A stretch of DNA of 20,148 bases, from NCBI GenBank assembly GCA_934317205.1, contig CAKREL010000043.1, forward strand, positions 1 to 20,148. Reading direction: 5' to 3'. The DNA is from an uncultured Eubacterium sp. Its GTDB lineage: Bacteria > Bacillota > Clostridia > Lachnospirales > Lachnospiraceae. Under the pieces are notes generated by a model. It had not been told where the DNA came from. It made no database searches and saw only the letters and a list, made by a program, of their open reading frames with translations. Below are positions 1 to 8,586 of this stretch, in pieces. Every line of letters starts with the position of its first letter. The first letter of the stretch is position 1. Both the position numbers and the translations under genes were made by a program.

Positions 1-236
1 AACTGTTTGAAGCAGGTGCGGATCCTAATCAGGCAGGGGAGAAAAATGTACTTCCGATTGAACTGATGATGGCGTTGTCGTTTACAGAAGAAGAATTGTA
101 TCCACTATATGATTTTTGGATGAAGCTGCCGGCAGTGGATTTAAAATTACACACATTTGATGGGAAGCAGCCAATTGATTTTGCTAAAAAATATAAGCGA
201 AAAAAACTAGCTGCCTGGATAAAGAATCAGTTATAA
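1..236 (+). CDS. Ankyrin-repeat-like protein, C-terminal fragment
   Basis: The window opens inside this gene; the first complete codon is at position 3 and the TAA stop is at 234-236, leaving 77 residues. The start of the fragment reads LFEAGADPN, the typical end of an ankyrin repeat (a loop carrying GADPN), and the last part has PIDFAKKYKRKKLAAWIK, which resembles a capping ankyrin helix pair. Ankyrin repeats mediate protein-protein contacts; partner and role cannot be told from this fragment. It reads in the same direction as dinB, 62 bases upstream of it, and I see no terminator between the two. Confidence 0.6.
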   Translation, partial: LFEAGADPNQAGEKNVLPIELMMALSFTEEELYPLYDFWMKLPAVDLKLHTFDGKQPIDFAKKYKRKKLAAWIKNQL

Positions 237-298
237 AAAAAGAAAATGCAGAGGGCATTCTTGAATGGCAGTAGATATAGTGGACATTGGGAGATACT

Positions 299-1540
299 AT
301 GATAATAAACGATAATTCTATCATCTTTCACATCGATGTAAATTCCGCATATTTAAGCTGGAGTGCATTACGGGAACTACAAAATGGAAGCAAACTGGAT
401 CTGCGCACGATTCCGTCCATTGTAGGCGGAGATCAGGAAACCCGCCATGGAATCGTCGTTGCGAAATCCATTCCGGCAAAAGCCTTTGGAATTCAGACGG
501 CGGAAACCGTTGCCAGTGCATTTCAAAAATGTCCGACACTTGTGATGGTTCCGCCGGATCACACCTATTACCGGGAAATGAGCCAGAAACTGATGCGTCA
601 CCTGCGTAGTATCTGTGATGAAATTGAGCAAGTCAGCATCGATGAGTGTTATATGTCTTTTGAACCAATTCGAAGTCAGTTTCCGACCCCGGAGGCAGCA
701 GCTGCTTATATTAAAGACAGCGTATATGACACCTTTGGATTTACAGTAAACGTGGGAATCTCGGACCGAAAAGTATTGGCAAAAATGGCATCGGATTTCA
801 AAAAACCGAATTTAGTTCATACCTTATATGTAAGTGAAATCCAGAAAAAACTCTGGCCATTGCCAATCGGTTCCTTACATATGTGTGGAAAAAGCAGTGC
901 AAAATTGTTGCAGAAAATGGGAATCCGCACCATTGGAGACCTGGCGCGTACGGATAAGGCGGTAGTAGAGAGCTGGCTGAAAAGCCATGGTGGAATGCTC
1001 TGGAATTATGCAAACGGCATCGATGAAGGACAGGTTGTAAAAGAAAAACCAAAAGCAAAAGGAGTAGGAAATTCCACGACACTGGCAAACAATGCAGAGA
1101 CAGAAGAAGAGGCATACGCTGTATTAAAAGAACTGGCGACCAGTATCTCAGTGCGCCTGAAAAAGCATCATTTTCTGGCAGCACAGATCAGCACGGAGAT
1201 TAAATATGCATCTTTTCGTTCCGTATCGCATCAGACAACAATCCTGACACCGACGGCGGAAGTCTCAGAAATCTATCAGTGTGCCTGTCAGCTGTTCGAT
1301 GAACTCTGGGACGGCGAACCAATCCGATTACTTGGAATCAGAACAACCAAATTGCAGGATGAAGAAGAACCGACACAGATCAGTCTGTTCAATCTGGGTA
1401 AGTATCAGGAGCAGGAAAAACAGGAAGAACTGCGGCGTGAAAAAGAAGCGCAGAAACAGAAAAAACTGGCAAGTTTAGACGATGCTATTGCAAAAATAAA
1501 AAAACGTTATGGAGATGATGCCATTCATAAGGGCGTATAA
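299..1540 (+). CDS. dinB: DNA polymerase IV (Y-family translesion polymerase)
   Basis: Error-prone, non-processive polymerase that copies past damaged bases. The protein has 413 residues from the ATG at 299. I prefer this start to the TTG at 287 because GGGAG at 289-293 lies 5 bases before the ATG and the family motif FHIDVNSAY then starts at residue 10. Catalytic acids are visible: Asp13 in FHIDVNS, and Asp115-Glu116 in the palm motif VSIDECYMSF. The stretch GISDRKVLAKMASDFKKPN is typical of the family and is followed by the helix-hairpin-helix and little-finger regions. QISLF at residues 360-364 is a near-ideal beta-clamp-binding pentapeptide, so the enzyme should work at the sliding clamp. 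The tail after it is a highly charged Glu/Lys/Arg helix. No LexA-type operator was recognised upstream, so SOS control is not shown here. Y-family membership is secure; the name dinB versus another Y-family paralogue is less so. Confidence 0.93.
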   Translation: MIINDNSIIFHIDVNSAYLSWSALRELQNGSKLDLRTIPSIVGGDQETRHGIVVAKSIPAKAFGIQTAETVASAFQKCPTLVMVPPDHTYYREMSQKLMRHLRSICDEIEQVSIDECYMSFEPIRSQFPTPEAAAAYIKDSVYDTFGFTVNVGISDRKVLAKMASDFKKPNLVHTLYVSEIQKKLWPLPIGSLHMCGKSSAKLLQKMGIRTIGDLARTDKAVVESWLKSHGGMLWNYANGIDEGQVVKEKPKAKGVGNSTTLANNAETEEEAYAVLKELATSISVRLKKHHFLAAQISTEIKYASFRSVSHQTTILTPTAEVSEIYQCACQLFDELWDGEPIRLLGIRTTKLQDEEEPTQISLFNLGKYQEQEKQEELRREKEAQKQKKLASLDDAIAKIKKRYGDDAIHKGV

Positions 1541-1546
1541 GCAGAG

Positions 1547-1575
1547 TCTGTTGCGTCAGCGGCTTCATAGCGTAG
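1547..1575 (+). repeat. Partial direct copy of the adjacent inverted-repeat element
   Basis: TCTGTTGCG at 1547-1555 recurs exactly at 1638-1646 inside the larger element. It is followed in both places by a GGCTTC / GGCTTTC stretch and then a GTAG. This looks like a decayed or truncated extra copy of the element's left inner arm, right after the dinB stop codon. The match is short, so this is tentative. Confidence 0.35.
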
Positions 1576-1593
1576 AAAACGGAGATATGTAAA

Positions 1594-1770
1594 AAAGAAA
1601 ACAACATAGCAAGACGGTAGGGCAGATTTTCGTGAGATCTGTTGCGCCTAGCCCGGCTTTCGTAGTGTGTCTGAGTACGCTGATTTTGCGTACGAGTTCG
1701 CGAAGAAAGTCGGAGATAAGCGGCGCAACAGAGATAGAAAAGCGCCCGTGTCTGCTATGTTGTTTTCTTT
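1594..1770. repeat. Nested inverted-repeat element between convergent genes (MITE-like or large bidirectional terminator)
   Basis: Perfect 18-bp terminal inverted repeats, AAAGAAAACAACATAGCA at 1594-1611 and its complement at 1753-1770. Pairing continues inwards: GAC/GTC, GGGC (1620-1623) with GCCC (1744-1747), TCTGTTGCGCC (1638-1648) with GGCGCAACAGA (1722-1732), CCGGCTTTC (1653-1661) with GAAAGTCGG (1705-1713, one G-U), and an apical hairpin GTACGC (1675-1680) / GCGTAC (1688-1693). The whole ~177 bases can therefore fold into one long interrupted hairpin. It lies in the 259-bp gap between the converging dinB and pyc genes, so it can terminate transcription from both sides: a T-rich run ends the right arm on the plus strand and the left arm on the minus strand. 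It may also be a small non-autonomous mobile element. No convincing ORF inside. Confidence 0.7.
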
Positions 1771-1799
1771 ATACTAATTTCGTTTTCGAACGTTATACC

Positions 1800-4700
1800 T
1801 TATTTCGCAATATGGAAGGACATCAACAGATCATCCTGCGATACAGTATCTCCCTGCTGAACATAAATCTTGTCGACGGTACCGGTAATCTTGGATACAA
1901 CAGTTGTCTCCATTTTCATGGCCTCTACAGTGAGCAGCGGCATGTTTTCTGTTACGGCATCGCCTTCTTTTACAAGAACTTTTCCAACTGTACCTGGGAT
2001 AGAAGAACCAAGATGCTGCGGGTTTGTCTTGTCAGCTTTCAGCTTGCGGTCAGCTTTGATCTCAAGATTCTTATCCTGGATCTTGACGGTACGAAGCATA
2101 CCATTTACCTGGAAGGTCAGAGTGCGGACACCATTTTCATCTGGTTCACCTTCCTCCAGATATTTGATCAGAAGCTGCTTTCCTTCACCGATATTCAGGT
2201 AAGTCTCTTCGCCTTTGCGTAATCCGTAGAAGTAAACATGACTTTCCAGACGGGTTACATCATTGTACATCTGGAAATGCTCGCAGTAATCTTCATAAAC
2301 CTTCGGATACAGGGCATAGCTGATCGCTTTCTGGTTCATGACTTCTTCCGATTTATCACCATAATTATATTTCTCAACCAGATGCTTTTTGATGGATTCA
2401 AAATCAACCGGTGGGAGAGATTTACCCGGGCGGTCTGTCAGCGGTTCAATATCTTTCAGAACGATTTTCTGAAGCTCCTTCGGGAATCCGCCGTAAGGCT
2501 GTCCCATCATACCCTGGAAGTAGGAGACGACAGAATCCGGATAAGAAAGTCCTGTACCTGCAGTCAGGATGTTTTCTTTTGTCAGGCCATTTTTAAACAT
2601 AAAGATGGCCAGATCACCGACAGCTTTCGAAGTCGGAGTAACTTTTACGATATTTCCAAGCAGATCGTTGGCATCTTTGTATAATGCTTTGATGGATTCA
2701 AATTCATCTGCAGAACCCATGCTTGTAACCTGAGCCAAAAGGTTGGAATACTGTCCACCAGGAATCTCATATTTGTAAATCTCAGCATTCGGAGCTTTCA
2801 TATCACTCTCAAACTGCTCGTAAACTTTACGGATGCGGCCGTAGTAGCGGCTGAGCTCATCCAGTTCCTCAAAATCGAGACCGGTGTCACGTTTGCTTCC
2901 CCGCAGAGCTTCGACAACCGCATTCATGGAAGGCTGACTTGTCATGGAAGACATAGACTCAATCGCCAGATCCACGATATCTACGCCTGCCTCAGCTGCC
3001 ATCAGAACCGTGCTGACACCATTTCCGGTAGAATCGTGCGTATGCAGATGGAGCGGTACATGAAGTTCCTTCTTCAGAGCAGTTACGAGCTCTTTTGCAG
3101 CACGCGGTTTTAACAGTGCTGCCATGTCTTTGATGGCAATGGAATGACATCCCAAGGATTCCAGTTCAAGAGCCATATTTACATAATAATCCAGCGTGTA
3201 TTTTGTCTCTTTCGGGCTTGTGATATCGCCAGTATAACAAATGGTTCCCTCTACGATCTTTCCGGTTTTTAATGCCTCTTCAATCGGCATTTTCATATTT
3301 TCAACCCAGTTCAGACTATCAAAAATACGGAACACATCAATACCATGGGAAGCGGAGATTTTAATAAACTCCTGAACAACATTGTCCGGATAATTGCTGT
3401 AACCAACGGCATTAGAAGCACGCAGCAGCATCTGGATCAGAGTGTTTGGCATACGGTTTCTGAGAAGTTCCAGACGTTTCCATGGAGACTCTTTCAGGAA
3501 ACGGTATGCTGTATCATAAGTAGCACCGCCCCATGCTTCGACAGAAAAAGCATTCTGCATGTATGCGTTTGTGGCATAGGCGGCACCGCACAGGTCTTTG
3601 CTTCTCATTCGTGTTGCCATCAGAGACTGCTGTGCATCACGCATAGTAGTATCTGTTACATATAATTTATCTTCTTTCAGAATTTTTTGCATGAAACCTT
3701 CTGCACCAAGCTTCAGGAATTCGTCACGGGCACCGTATACTGGTTTGGACTGATCCAGTTTCGGAAGCACACGGTTTTCATAATGCGGTTTCTGACCTTT
3801 CTGGGAGTTAACGATACGGTCACCGATGAATTCAATGATTTTGGTTGCGCGGTCCTGACTCTGTGTGAGCTGGAACAGCTCCGGTGTTTCCTCAATGAAA
3901 GTTGTATAACATTCTCCGGCAACAAAAGTCGGATGATGCAGTACATTGATCAGGAACGGAATATTTGTTTTTACGCCACGAATACGCATTTCCTGTAAGG
4001 TACGGATCGATTTGCGAACAGCACCGGAAAACGTGCGGTCGTGGGAGATTGCTTTTACCAGAAGGCTATCGTAGTAAGGTGAGATGACAGCTCCTGTATA
4101 GGCATTACCACCATCCAGACGGATACCTTTTCCGGAACCGGAGCGGTAAACAGTGATTTCACCGGTATCTGGCATAAAGTTATTTGCAGGATCTTCTGTG
4201 GTGACACGGGTCTGGATGGAGTAACCATCGCAGTGAACATCATCCTGAGATTTGATATTGATCTCATCTGAATCAAGCGGATAACCTTCGGCTACCAGAA
4301 TCTGGGACTGAACCAGATCAATATTTGTAATTTCCTCGCTGACCGTATGTTCCACCTGGATACGAGGATTCATTTCGATAAAGTATGGGTTGTTGTCTGC
4401 ATCAACCAGGAACTCCAGAGTACCTGCATTGCGGTAGCCAACTGCTTTGGAAAGACGGATCGCAGAGTCGAAAATGATCTGACGGGTCTCATCCGGGATA
4501 GAGAATGCAGGTGCATATTCTACTACTTTCTGATGACGGCGCTGTACGGAACAGTCACGATCATACAGGTGAACAACATTTCCGTAATTATCACCTAAAA
4601 TCTGAACTTCGATATGCTTTGGCGCACGCAGATATTTCTCAATGAAGATCTTGTCATCACCAAAAGCTTTTTTGGATTCATTTTTTGCTTCGTTAAATTC

Positions 4701-5264
4701 TTTCTCCAGATCTTCCATAGTATTTACGATACGCATACCACGTCCGCCACCACCGTTGGAAGCTTTCAGCATAATAGGAAAACCAACTTCCGCTGCAATT
4801 TTTGTCGCTGTATCAATATCTTTGATTGCATAATCAACACCAGGAATAATCGGTACCTGAGCATCGATTGCCATTTTTTTAGAAGAAATTTTGTCACCCA
4901 TTGCATTCATGATCTGGCTGGAAGGGCCGATAAATACAATGCCGTTTCGCTCACAGGCATCTACAAAATCTGGATTCTCTGACAAAAATCCATAACCTGG
5001 ATGGATAGCATCTACATTTGCTGCCAGTGCGATCTTGATGATGGTATCAATATCGAGATAGGCATCGATTGGTCCTTTTTCCGGATTCAGCGGATAAGAT
5101 TCATCTGCTTTGGAACGGAAGAGTGCATAACGGTCTTCCTTAGAATAAATGCTGACGGTTGTAATTCCAAGCTCGTTTAAGGCTCGGAATACACGAATGG
5201 CGATCTCACCACGATTTGCTACCAGAACTTTTTTGAACTTTCTGATCTGTACCTGATTATTCAT
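1800..5264 (-). CDS. pyc: Pyruvate carboxylase
   Basis: Biotin-dependent ATP-grasp carboxylase that makes oxaloacetate from pyruvate, bicarbonate and ATP (anaplerosis). It has 1154 residues, the usual length for a single-chain enzyme. Domain order: biotin carboxylase at about 8-460 (glycine-rich ATP loop GGGGRGM 171-177; EMNPRIQVEHTVSE 297-310), carboxyltransferase from about 535 (TTMRDAQQS 539-547, with a metal-binding Asp; later a conserved IKDMAALL lysine region and HLHTHDSTGNG), an allosteric/linker region, and a C-terminal biotinyl domain with EAMKMET, predicted biotin site Lys1117. The ATG at 5264 is preceded by AAGGAG at 8 bases. The gene is monocistronic here, reading toward dinB. All expected motifs are present and I see no frameshift. 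The alternative, separate oxaloacetate decarboxylase or acetyl-CoA carboxylase subunits, is excluded by the fused architecture. Confidence 0.97.
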   Translation of the reverse strand: MNNQVQIRKFKKVLVANRGEIAIRVFRALNELGITTVSIYSKEDRYALFRSKADESYPLNPEKGPIDAYLDIDTIIKIALAANVDAIHPGYGFLSENPDFVDACERNGIVFIGPSSQIMNAMGDKISSKKMAIDAQVPIIPGVDYAIKDIDTATKIAAEVGFPIMLKASNGGGGRGMRIVNTMEDLEKEFNEAKNESKKAFGDDKIFIEKYLRAPKHIEVQILGDNYGNVVHLYDRDCSVQRRHQKVVEYAPAFSIPDETRQIIFDSAIRLSKAVGYRNAGTLEFLVDADNNPYFIEMNPRIQVEHTVSEEITNIDLVQSQILVAEGYPLDSDEINIKSQDDVHCDGYSIQTRVTTEDPANNFMPDTGEITVYRSGSGKGIRLDGGNAYTGAVISPYYDSLLVKAISHDRTFSGAVRKSIRTLQEMRIRGVKTNIPFLINVLHHPTFVAGECYTTFIEETPELFQLTQSQDRATKIIEFIGDRIVNSQKGQKPHYENRVLPKLDQSKPVYGARDEFLKLGAEGFMQKILKEDKLYVTDTTMRDAQQSLMATRMRSKDLCGAAYATNAYMQNAFSVEAWGGATYDTAYRFLKESPWKRLELLRNRMPNTLIQMLLRASNAVGYSNYPDNVVQEFIKISASHGIDVFRIFDSLNWVENMKMPIEEALKTGKIVEGTICYTGDITSPKETKYTLDYYVNMALELESLGCHSIAIKDMAALLKPRAAKELVTALKKELHVPLHLHTHDSTGNGVSTVLMAAEAGVDIVDLAIESMSSMTSQPSMNAVVEALRGSKRDTGLDFEELDELSRYYGRIRKVYEQFESDMKAPNAEIYKYEIPGGQYSNLLAQVTSMGSADEFESIKALYKDANDLLGNIVKVTPTSKAVGDLAIFMFKNGLTKENILTAGTGLSYPDSVVSYFQGMMGQPYGGFPKELQKIVLKDIEPLTDRPGKSLPPVDFESIKKHLVEKYNYGDKSEEVMNQKAISYALYPKVYEDYCEHFQMYNDVTRLESHVYFYGLRKGEETYLNIGEGKQLLIKYLEEGEPDENGVRTLTFQVNGMLRTVKIQDKNLEIKADRKLKADKTNPQHLGSSIPGTVGKVLVKEGDAVTENMPLLTVEAMKMETTVVSKITGTVDKIYVQQGDTVSQDDLLMSFHIAK

Positions 5265-5680
5265 GTGTCATACTCCTTTATTTAACAAATGATTATAAAA
5301 AAATTCCCCTTAGTGCCTGAACTGTGGCACCATGACTAAAAGTATATGGAAATTGAAAGAAAAATGCAAGAGGAAAAACAAAATAATTCAAAAAAATATC
5401 AAAAAAACATAATGTTAAATAAATAACGAGAAAAAATGAAGGAAATGATTCTGAATAATGCAAAAAATAAGAATAAATTGTATATCGTGCAAGATTTGCT
5501 GCAAGATAACTAATCAATGGCGTCATAAAATATGCGCGGAACAGTATTGAAAATGCAAAAGATATGTTGATGTGCAATCCTGCCAGCTTACGCTGGTCAG
5601 GATCATGCATTAAATTTCGCATGCGTTCATGAGCAAGTAGCGAAAGTGGATTGTGAATGTCTGCTTTACATGTATACTAA
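5265..5680. other. 416-bp intergenic region, AT-rich, with one strong hairpin
   Basis: Lies between the pyc start and the tmcAL stop. It holds the possible pyc promoter at its left end. It also contains a strong hairpin at 5577-5603 (ATCCTG.CCAGC arms, loop of 4, one bulged base on one arm) with no following T-run on either strand. A 109-codon minus-strand frame (5293-5622) crosses it, but its composition (long runs of Phe, Leu, Tyr and Ile from AT-rich DNA) and lack of a good ribosome binding site suggest chance. No RNA gene was recognised. Confidence 0.5.
5292..5332 (-). promoter_or_regulatory. Possible pyc promoter with overlapping inverted repeat
   Basis: On the minus strand a perfect TATAAT (plus coordinates 5292-5297) lies 27 bases before the pyc start codon. 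The -35 is poor (TTCAGG-like). Overlapping the -35 region is an inverted repeat, TGGTGCC / GGCACTA with an 8-base loop (5311-5332, one G-U pair), which could be an operator or a leader hairpin. The TATAAT is clear; the rest is inference. Confidence 0.4.
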
Positions 5681-6985
5681 TTATAAGATGATCAGAGGCT
5701 GACGATATTCATTCTTCCGTTGAATACCGGTTTTTGAAAAAAGCATACGATTGTACAGATCGCTGGCATAAACATCAAGATCCAGAAGATTTTGCTGTTC
5801 AGGTGTCAGTGACTGACGTTCCTTTGCAATTTTGCGCAGCAGCGGAATCTGACTGTGCTCCTGCAAATCCTTTAATAAAGGCGAAGCATCCTTTCGAAAA
5901 CCTAGAATGCGGGCATATGGTGCATAATGACAGTTCTTTGCAGCAGCCAGAAGTTTTGCATCAATGCCTAGGAAGGAGTGCAGCAGATGACGACTGATGG
6001 CTGTATAAGTCTGGTTTTTCGTTTTCAAATCTGATACAAACTCAGACCAGCAGGTGAAGGATTCTAATTTATTTGCAATACGCTGTTCCAAGTCGGTATA
6101 ATCATTATCTAAATCAGAAAAAGCCGAATGCAGGAACTTACGGCGAAGTTCATAATATAACAGATCAGAAAAATCATCTTCCTGCAAAAAAGCATGGTTT
6201 TTATGCGCAGACAGCAGAAGTTCACGAACGGAATCAGGAACCGTGCGTGTCAGTATTTGATTCAGCGTTTCGGAATCAGTTTTCTGGCAGGAATTATCCT
6301 GAAAAATAAATTTGCGCAGGGCGGAAGCACTGGCAAGCTCGGTATCTGTATCGACATCGTGATAGCCTGCTCCGGTTCGGGTAATGACAGAAGGCGTCAA
6401 TTTAAGGCCGTGTCGACGAATTGCTTTCATATATTCAATAGCAAGGATGTTGTTTGGTGATCCGAGCAGCTGTTCAAACTGCGCAAGTGTATCATGATTC
6501 GTTGAACCAGAATCTGGCTGTTGAAGACAGTTAAGGGCAGCCTTTGCCCGGGCAGCCGGAAAACTGCAGCCGCACTTCAATTCCTGCTCCAGATATTTCT
6601 GAAATGCAGGTGGTTCAGCAGCAAAAAAGTCAGCTAATCTGCCAAGCAGGTCAATATCAGAAGCAGTATCTGCTTCGGCACCAAAACTGATATGGGATAC
6701 CACACCGAGTTTATCCAGCAGGCAGACACCTCCCAGGGCAAAAGATTCCGCACTGGAAGTGGCAGCAATTACAGGCAGTTCAATGACAAGGTCTATACCA
6801 TTTTCAAGAGCCATTTTTGTCCGGTCATATTTATTTACCAGAGCCGGGGCACCGCGTTGGACAAAGTTACCGCTTATGACAGCGATGCAGTAATCAGCGT
6901 CCGTATTTTTCCTTGTTTCTTCTATATGAAAAGCATGTCCGTTGTGAAACGGATTATATTCTGCGATAATTCCTGTGACATTCAT
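5681..6985 (-). CDS. tmcAL: tRNA(Met) cytidine acetate ligase (TmcAL, YlbM family)
   Basis: ATP-dependent enzyme that uses acetate to make N4-acetylcytidine at the wobble base of elongator tRNA-Met (function known from Bacillus subtilis YlbM/TmcAL). The protein has 434 residues, close to the ~415 of the family, from the ATG at 6985. That start gives the expected N-terminus MNVTGIIAEYNPFHNGH, whose HNGH (14-17) is the HxGH nucleotidyl-transfer motif; AGGAG lies 11 bases upstream. ISGNFVQRGAPALVNKYDR follows at 37-55, as in relatives. The frame is open 44 codons further upstream, but that extension is low-quality sequence without family features. It is divergent from ackA across a 319-bp gap. 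The acetate-using tRNA ligase beside acetate kinase may be a metabolic link, but this is inference from position only. Confidence 0.92.
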   Translation of the reverse strand: MNVTGIIAEYNPFHNGHAFHIEETRKNTDADYCIAVISGNFVQRGAPALVNKYDRTKMALENGIDLVIELPVIAATSSAESFALGGVCLLDKLGVVSHISFGAEADTASDIDLLGRLADFFAAEPPAFQKYLEQELKCGCSFPAARAKAALNCLQQPDSGSTNHDTLAQFEQLLGSPNNILAIEYMKAIRRHGLKLTPSVITRTGAGYHDVDTDTELASASALRKFIFQDNSCQKTDSETLNQILTRTVPDSVRELLLSAHKNHAFLQEDDFSDLLYYELRRKFLHSAFSDLDNDYTDLEQRIANKLESFTCWSEFVSDLKTKNQTYTAISRHLLHSFLGIDAKLLAAAKNCHYAPYARILGFRKDASPLLKDLQEHSQIPLLRKIAKERQSLTPEQQNLLDLDVYASDLYNRMLFSKTGIQRKNEYRQPLIIL

Positions 6986-7218
6986 TGTGCCTGATACTCC
7001 TAAAATTTTAAAATTGTTTGTCATGCAGCCAAAGTGATGTACGTAACAATGCAAACATGCAATCTGTACGTTATTATAGAAAAAAGCATAGCATGAAACA
7101 TGCAGAAAAACAAACAAATTTGCGTGGAAAACAGATGAGATTTGACTTTTTTAATAAAAATTAGTGTATGAAAACAGATGCAAGAGCAAAAACTTACAAA
7201 AAACCATCTGGTAACCTC

Positions 7219-7246
7219 TTGCGAAACAGGAAAATTGAGATATAAT
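7219..7246 (+). promoter_or_regulatory. Likely ackA promoter
   Basis: TTGCGA at 7219-7224 and a perfect TATAAT at 7241-7246, with a 16-bp spacer. The start codon is about 58 bases past the -10. The AT-rich sequence upstream of the -35 could act as an UP element. Confidence 0.65.
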
Positions 7247-7261
7247 GGATAAGACAGGTAT

Positions 7262-7278
7262 TTTGACGGAAAGTCAAA
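7262..7278 (+). promoter_or_regulatory. 5' leader hairpin of ackA
   Basis: TTTGAC at 7262-7267 and GTCAAA at 7273-7278 with loop GGAAA form a perfect 6-bp stem within about 10 bases of the predicted transcription start. Its position suggests mRNA stabilisation at the 5' end; it does not cover the ribosome binding site (GGAG 7291-7294). Confidence 0.4.
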
Positions 7279-7304
7279 GGAAAAATGAAGGGAGAACATA
7301 AATA

Positions 7305-8495
7305 ATGAACGTATTAGTAATCAACTGTGGTAGTTCATCACTGAAATATCAGCTGATCAACTCTGACACAGAGGCAGTACTTGCAAAAGGACTTTGCGAG
7401 AGAATCGGTATTGACGGAAGACTTACATATCAGAAAGCAGGTCTTGACAAAGAGATTACAGAGGCTCCGATGCCTACACATAAAGAAGCTATCCAGCTTG
7501 TACTTGACGCTCTTGTAAATGAGAAAACAGGCGCAATCGCAAGCCTTGCAGAAGTAAATGCAGTTGGACACCGTATCGTACACGGTGGCGAGAAATTTGC
7601 TTCTTCTGCAGTTATCACACCAGAAATGCTTGCAGCAGTAGAAGAGTGCAACGATTTAGCACCGCTTCACAACCCGGCTAACTTAATCGGTATCCATGCT
7701 TGCCAGGAGCTGATGCCAGGTGTACCGATGGTTGGTGTATTTGATACTGCTTTCCATCAGACAATGCCAGAGAAAGCATATCTCTACGGACTTCCATATG
7801 AGTACTATGAGAAATACAAAGTAAGAAGATACGGTTTCCACGGAACAAGCCACAGCTTCGTATCCAAACATGTTGCAGAGTTCCTTGGAAAAGATCTTAA
7901 CAATTCCAAGATCATCGTTGCTCACCTTGGAAACGGTGCTTCCATCAGTGCTGTATTAAACGGCAAATGTGTAGACACATCTATGGGTCTTACACCGTTG
8001 GAAGGTCTTGTAATGGGAACACGTTCCGGTGACATTGATCCGGCTATCATGGAGTTCATCGCTAAAAAAGAGAACCTTGATATCGCAGGCGTTATGAATG
8101 TATTAAATAAAAAATCCGGTGTACAGGGTATTTCCGGACTTTCCAGTGATTTCCGTGACCTTGAGGAAGGTATGGAAGCTGGAAACGAGCGTGCAGCAGC
8201 AGCTATCGAAGTATTCAGCTACCGCGTAGCAAAATACATCGGTTCTTACGTAGCAGCAATGAATGGTGTAGACGTAATCGCATTTACAGCAGGTATTGGC
8301 GAAAACGCTCCGCTTGTTCGTGATAAAGTATTAGCATATCTTGGATACCTTGGAATTACTGTAGATGAGGAAGCAAATGGCAAGAGAGGCGATGATATCG
8401 TAATCTCTACTCCGGATTCCAAAGTTACAGTTTGCGTAATCCCGACAAACGAAGAACTTGCAATCGCAAGAGAGACAGTAGCATTAGTAAAATAA
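7305..8495 (+). CDS. ackA: Acetate kinase
   Basis: Cytosolic kinase interconverting acetyl phosphate + ADP and acetate + ATP, the ATP-yielding step of acetate fermentation. The 396 residues match the family length. Visible motifs in order: [13 protein letters not shown] at the N-terminus (phosphate/nucleotide site), [50 protein letters not shown], and [10 protein letters not shown] (adenosine-binding). The start ATG 7305 has GGAG 10 bases upstream. Codon use is strongly biased, as in highly expressed genes. The usual partner pta is not in this window. A weak inverted repeat lies after the stop, then rpmF with its own promoter, so ackA is probably transcribed largely alone. Confidence 0.98.
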   Translation: MNVLVINCGSSSLKYQLINSDTEAVLAKGLCERIGIDGRLTYQKAGLDKEITEAPMPTHKEAIQLVLDALVNEKTGAIASLAEVNAVGHRIVHGGEKFASSAVITPEMLAAVEECNDLAPLHNPANLIGIHACQELMPGVPMVGVFDTAFHQTMPEKAYLYGLPYEYYEKYKVRRYGFHGTSHSFVSKHVAEFLGKDLNNSKIIVAHLGNGASISAVLNGKCVDTSMGLTPLEGLVMGTRSGDIDPAIMEFIAKKENLDIAGVMNVLNKKSGVQGISGLSSDFRDLEEGMEAGNERAAAAIEVFSYRVAKYIGSYVAAMNGVDVIAFTAGIGENAPLVRDKVLAYLGYLGITVDEEANGKRGDDIVISTPDSKVTVCVIPTNEELAIARETVALVK

Positions 8496-8501
8496 TTGTT
8501 C

Positions 8502-8535
8502 CAGTTCACTCATCACAAGAGAACTGAAACTTTAT
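8502..8535 (+). terminator. Weak hairpin after ackA
   Basis: CAGTTC (8502-8507) and GAACTG (8521-8526) can pair across a 13-base loop, followed by AAACTTTATT. The stem is only 6 bp and the T-tract is poor, so termination would be partial at best. Confidence 0.3.
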
Positions 8536-8557
8536 TACACAAAATGAAAAAAATCTG

Positions 8558-8586
8558 TTGACAAGGGATAATGTTCTGTGTATAAT
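8558..8586 (+). promoter_or_regulatory. Consensus sigma-A promoter of rpmF
   Basis: TTGACA at 8558-8563 and TATAAT at 8581-8586 with exactly 17 bp between them: both hexamers are perfect consensus. It fires about 50 bases ahead of the rpmF ribosome binding site (GGAGG 8632-8636), making L32 expression independent of ackA. Confidence 0.88.

Larger units (their letters stand above)
6986..7304. other. 319-bp divergent control region of tmcAL and ackA
   Basis: Contains the ackA promoter and leader hairpin (listed separately). On the minus strand a perfect TATAAT (plus coordinates 7073-7078) sits about 90 bases before tmcAL with no good -35 (TGTTTC at 17 bp). A short perfect palindrome GCATG-AAA-CATGC is at about 7091-7104, between the tmcAL -10 and its -35 position, and could be an operator. 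No small gene was supported. Confidence 0.4.

Noticed and set aside
1632..2222. 196-codon plus-strand frame over the repeat element and the end of pyc
   Set aside because: It is the antisense shadow of the C-terminal coding part of pyc and crosses the inverted-repeat element; no start signal.
5586..5596. CAGCGTAAGCT on the minus strand, matching the module A 5' repeat region (QRKL)
   Set aside because: Only 11 bases match, within an unrelated hairpin; a match of this length is expected about once by chance in a 20-kb window. Not counted as a relic recombination site.
5293..5622. 109-codon minus-strand frame between pyc and tmcAL
   Set aside because: Composition follows AT-rich DNA (Phe/Tyr/Leu/Ile runs), there is no good ribosome binding site, and its first part is just the hairpin at 5577-5603; no family resemblance.
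6986..7117. 44-codon N-terminal extension of tmcAL
   Set aside because: The extension is Phe/Cys/His/Tyr-rich with no family match, while the internal ATG at 6985 has AGGAG upstream and gives the expected N-terminus.
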